A DNA stretch of 6,274 bases. Origin: Candidatus Sungbacteria bacterium RIFCSPLOWO2_01_FULL_47_10 (GTDB lineage: Bacteria > Patescibacteriota > Minisyncoccia > Sungbacterales > GWA2-42-14). The stretch covers positions 1 to 6,274 of the forward strand of contig MHQO01000043.1 in NCBI GenBank assembly GCA_001820675.1, given 5' to 3'. The translations under genes and the position numbers were made by a program. Of the stretch, positions 5,269 through 6,274 are shown one piece after another. How positions within the stretch are numbered: the first letter of the stretch is position 1; every line of letters starts with the position of its first letter. The notes below the pieces were generated by a model. The model was not told where the DNA came from. It saw only the letters and a program-made list of their open reading frames with translations, and ran no database searches.

Positions 5269-5302
5269 AAAAACCGATCCGCTTAAGGCGGATCGGTTTT
5301 TT
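5269..5302. terminator. Bidirectional intrinsic terminator between convergent genes
   Basis: CCGATCCGC (5274-5282) pairs perfectly with GCGGATCGG (5288-5296) around a 5-base loop. The stem is preceded by a run of five A and followed by six T, so it terminates in both directions. It serves the + strand membrane-protein gene and the minus-strand Hsp20 gene, whose TAA (complement of 5301-5303) overlaps its edge. Confidence 0.9.
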
Positions 5303-5954
5303 ATTCCATCTTTACTTTGATTTTCTGAGTCACGTTTTTATTTTTTTTCGGCAATTTGACGACAAGCAGTCCGTTTTTTAACGAGGCTTCCGATTTATCG
5401 ACTTCTATTTCTTCCGGAAGAATTACCGACCGCGAAAATGCCCCCCAATAAAGCTCCCGATAGTAATAATTTTCTTCCTTTATCGCATCGGGCTTTCTCC
5501 TTCGACCCCGTATTGTTACCATATCGTTCGTAATCGACACATCAAGATCTTCCGGCCTCACGCCCGCAACGGTTGATTGAATCACAATCCGCTCTCCGTC
5601 GTCATAAATATCGACCGTAAGCTGGCCTTCTACTTCCTGATCATCGGGCAATACTTCGGCTTTTTCGGCACTATCTTTCCCGGGAACCACGGACATTTCA
5701 TCGTCCTCTTCGGGTACTTCTTCCTGCTGGTTGGTCTTTGAAAAAAATTGCGGCTCTTCCACGGCCTCCTCCTCTTCCTGGAGAACCCTGCCTGTCCTTT
5801 TTTTGGGGGCCATACGCACAGAAGGCGCCTTAAAAGTCCTGCCTACAACAGGACGAGGTTCTGCGATTTCGATCGTTTGATCTTCTGGTTCCTGATCTTC
5901 GATTTTTACGCTACCCGTTAATCTTTCAAAAAACGAGCGTGAATCTTTTGCCAT
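5301..5954 (-). CDS. hsp20: Hsp20/alpha-crystallin small heat-shock protein with acidic N-terminal extension (217 aa)
   Basis: This is an ATP-independent holdase that binds unfolding proteins. The alpha-crystallin domain spans about residues 109-203: G-Q-L-T-V-D-I-Y-D-D-G-E-R-I-V-I, then G-V-R-P-E-D-L-D-V-S-I-T-N-D-M-V-T-I-R-G, a Y-Y-Y-R-E-L-Y-W-G-A-F-S-R-S-V-I-L-P segment, and the signature A-S-L-K-N-G-L-L-V-V-K-L-P-K (190-203). A short tail contains I-K-V (212-214), a possible I-x-I/V oligomerisation motif. The N-terminal arm of about 108 residues is unusually long and acidic (E-rich at 60-67 and 78-86), apparently disordered, with a basic patch near 47-56. The gene starts 23 bases after the stop of the PrsW-like gene and is probably its operon partner. 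No Shine-Dalgarno motif is seen. Confidence 0.95.
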   Translation of the reverse strand: MAKDSRSFFERLTGSVKIEDQEPEDQTIEIAEPRPVVGRTFKAPSVRMAPKKRTGRVLQEEEEAVEEPQFFSKTNQQEEVPEEDDEMSVVPGKDSAEKAEVLPDDQEVEGQLTVDIYDDGERIVIQSTVAGVRPEDLDVSITNDMVTIRGRRRKPDAIKEENYYYRELYWGAFSRSVILPEEIEVDKSEASLKNGLLVVKLPKKNKNVTQKIKVKME

Positions 5955-5977
5955 ATGTGTCGAAATTTTTAAGCATT

Positions 5978-6274
5978 TTAATTGCGGATTGCCGGCTGTT
6001 GGCTCTTGGTTCGTTTCTTTAACTGTTCGAATTCTATCAATACAACAAGCGTCATGGTGGTAAGGAGCAAGATCAGCAGGTTAATGTTGTCCGGGAATAT
6101 GCTTATCTTAATTATAAGATAGTTAAAAAGCGCATGCAACAACGCCGCCAAAAAAATGCCAATTGCAAGAAAATGGTGCCGATAATGCGAAAAAAACGCG
6201 CGCGCAAGAAAAAAACCGACAATACCGGAACTTGTCGCGTGCAAAAGGTTTGCGCCGATAAAACGATTCGCCGA
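5978..6274 (-). CDS. PrsW-family intramembrane protease, C-terminal fragment
   Basis: The frame is open to the window edge, giving 98 residues; the true start lies beyond the end. TTG at 6242-6244 is an internal Leu codon here, not a start, because the upstream residues A-N-R-F-I-G-A-N-L continue the family pattern. L-H-A-T-S-S-G-I-V-G-F-F-L-A-R-A and, about 30 residues later, A-A-L-L-H-A-L-F-N-Y-L match the third and fourth conserved PrsW membrane motifs, each with an essential-type His. A last hydrophobic helix and a basic tail follow. By family knowledge these are multi-pass glutamic-type intramembrane proteases; Bacillus PrsW cleaves the anti-sigma factor RsiW. The E-E-x-x-K motif must lie outside the window. 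It is the first visible gene of an operon with Hsp20. Confidence 0.82.
   Translation of the reverse strand, partial: SANRFIGANLLHATSSGIVGFFLARAFFSHYRHHFLAIGIFLAALLHALFNYLIIKISIFPDNINLLILLLTTMTLVVLIEFEQLKKRTKSQQPAIRN

Noticed and set aside
5154..5381. 75-residue open frame crossing the terminator
   Set aside because: It runs through a strong bidirectional terminator into the antisense of the Hsp20 gene and has no protein-like features.
1..6274. CRISPR array, tRNA or rRNA genes
   Set aside because: No regularly spaced direct repeats of CRISPR type and no recognisable tRNA or rRNA sequence were seen.

Overview
The window reads as bacterial chromosome of moderate GC. The best guess is a Candidate Phyla Radiation (Patescibacteria/Parcubacteria-like) genome. 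The grounds are small compact genes, few Shine-Dalgarno motifs (one clear case, before 4788), many short membrane or secreted proteins of unknown function, and an Hsp20 with a long acidic N-terminal extension. This placement is inference; no rRNA or ribosomal protein is present to fix it. TAA, TAG and TGA all appear to work as stops, so the code looks standard.

Left region (1-2201, AT-rich, accessory in character, all + strand): the last 41 codons of an XRE-type helix-turn-helix regulator; a 110-aa exported or membrane protein overlapping it by ATGA; a 161-aa membrane-anchored extracytoplasmic protein; then, behind a good promoter that appears to give a leaderless mRNA, a 77-aa lysine-rich protein overlapping by 35 bases a 331-aa Clp-fold serine protease of the SDH type.

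Middle region (2202-4126): a gene-free stretch with a GC-rich fold-back block and a perfect 50-bp palindrome, followed by a complete, apparently intact IS1182-family insertion sequence (2453-3989). The IS has perfect 25-bp terminal inverted repeats, one DDE transposase, and a leader hairpin placed so that it should block translation only on read-through transcripts. A short intergenic stretch follows.

Right region (4127-6274): an ECF-type sigma factor, then a small two-helix membrane protein, both on the + strand. They converge at a shared bidirectional terminator on a minus-strand pair: a PrsW-family intramembrane protease (cut off by the window end) followed 23 bases later by an Hsp20 chaperone. 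A sigma factor, small membrane protein, PrsW-type protease and small heat-shock protein side by side suggest an envelope or protein-folding stress locus. The regulatory link between them is a hypothesis.
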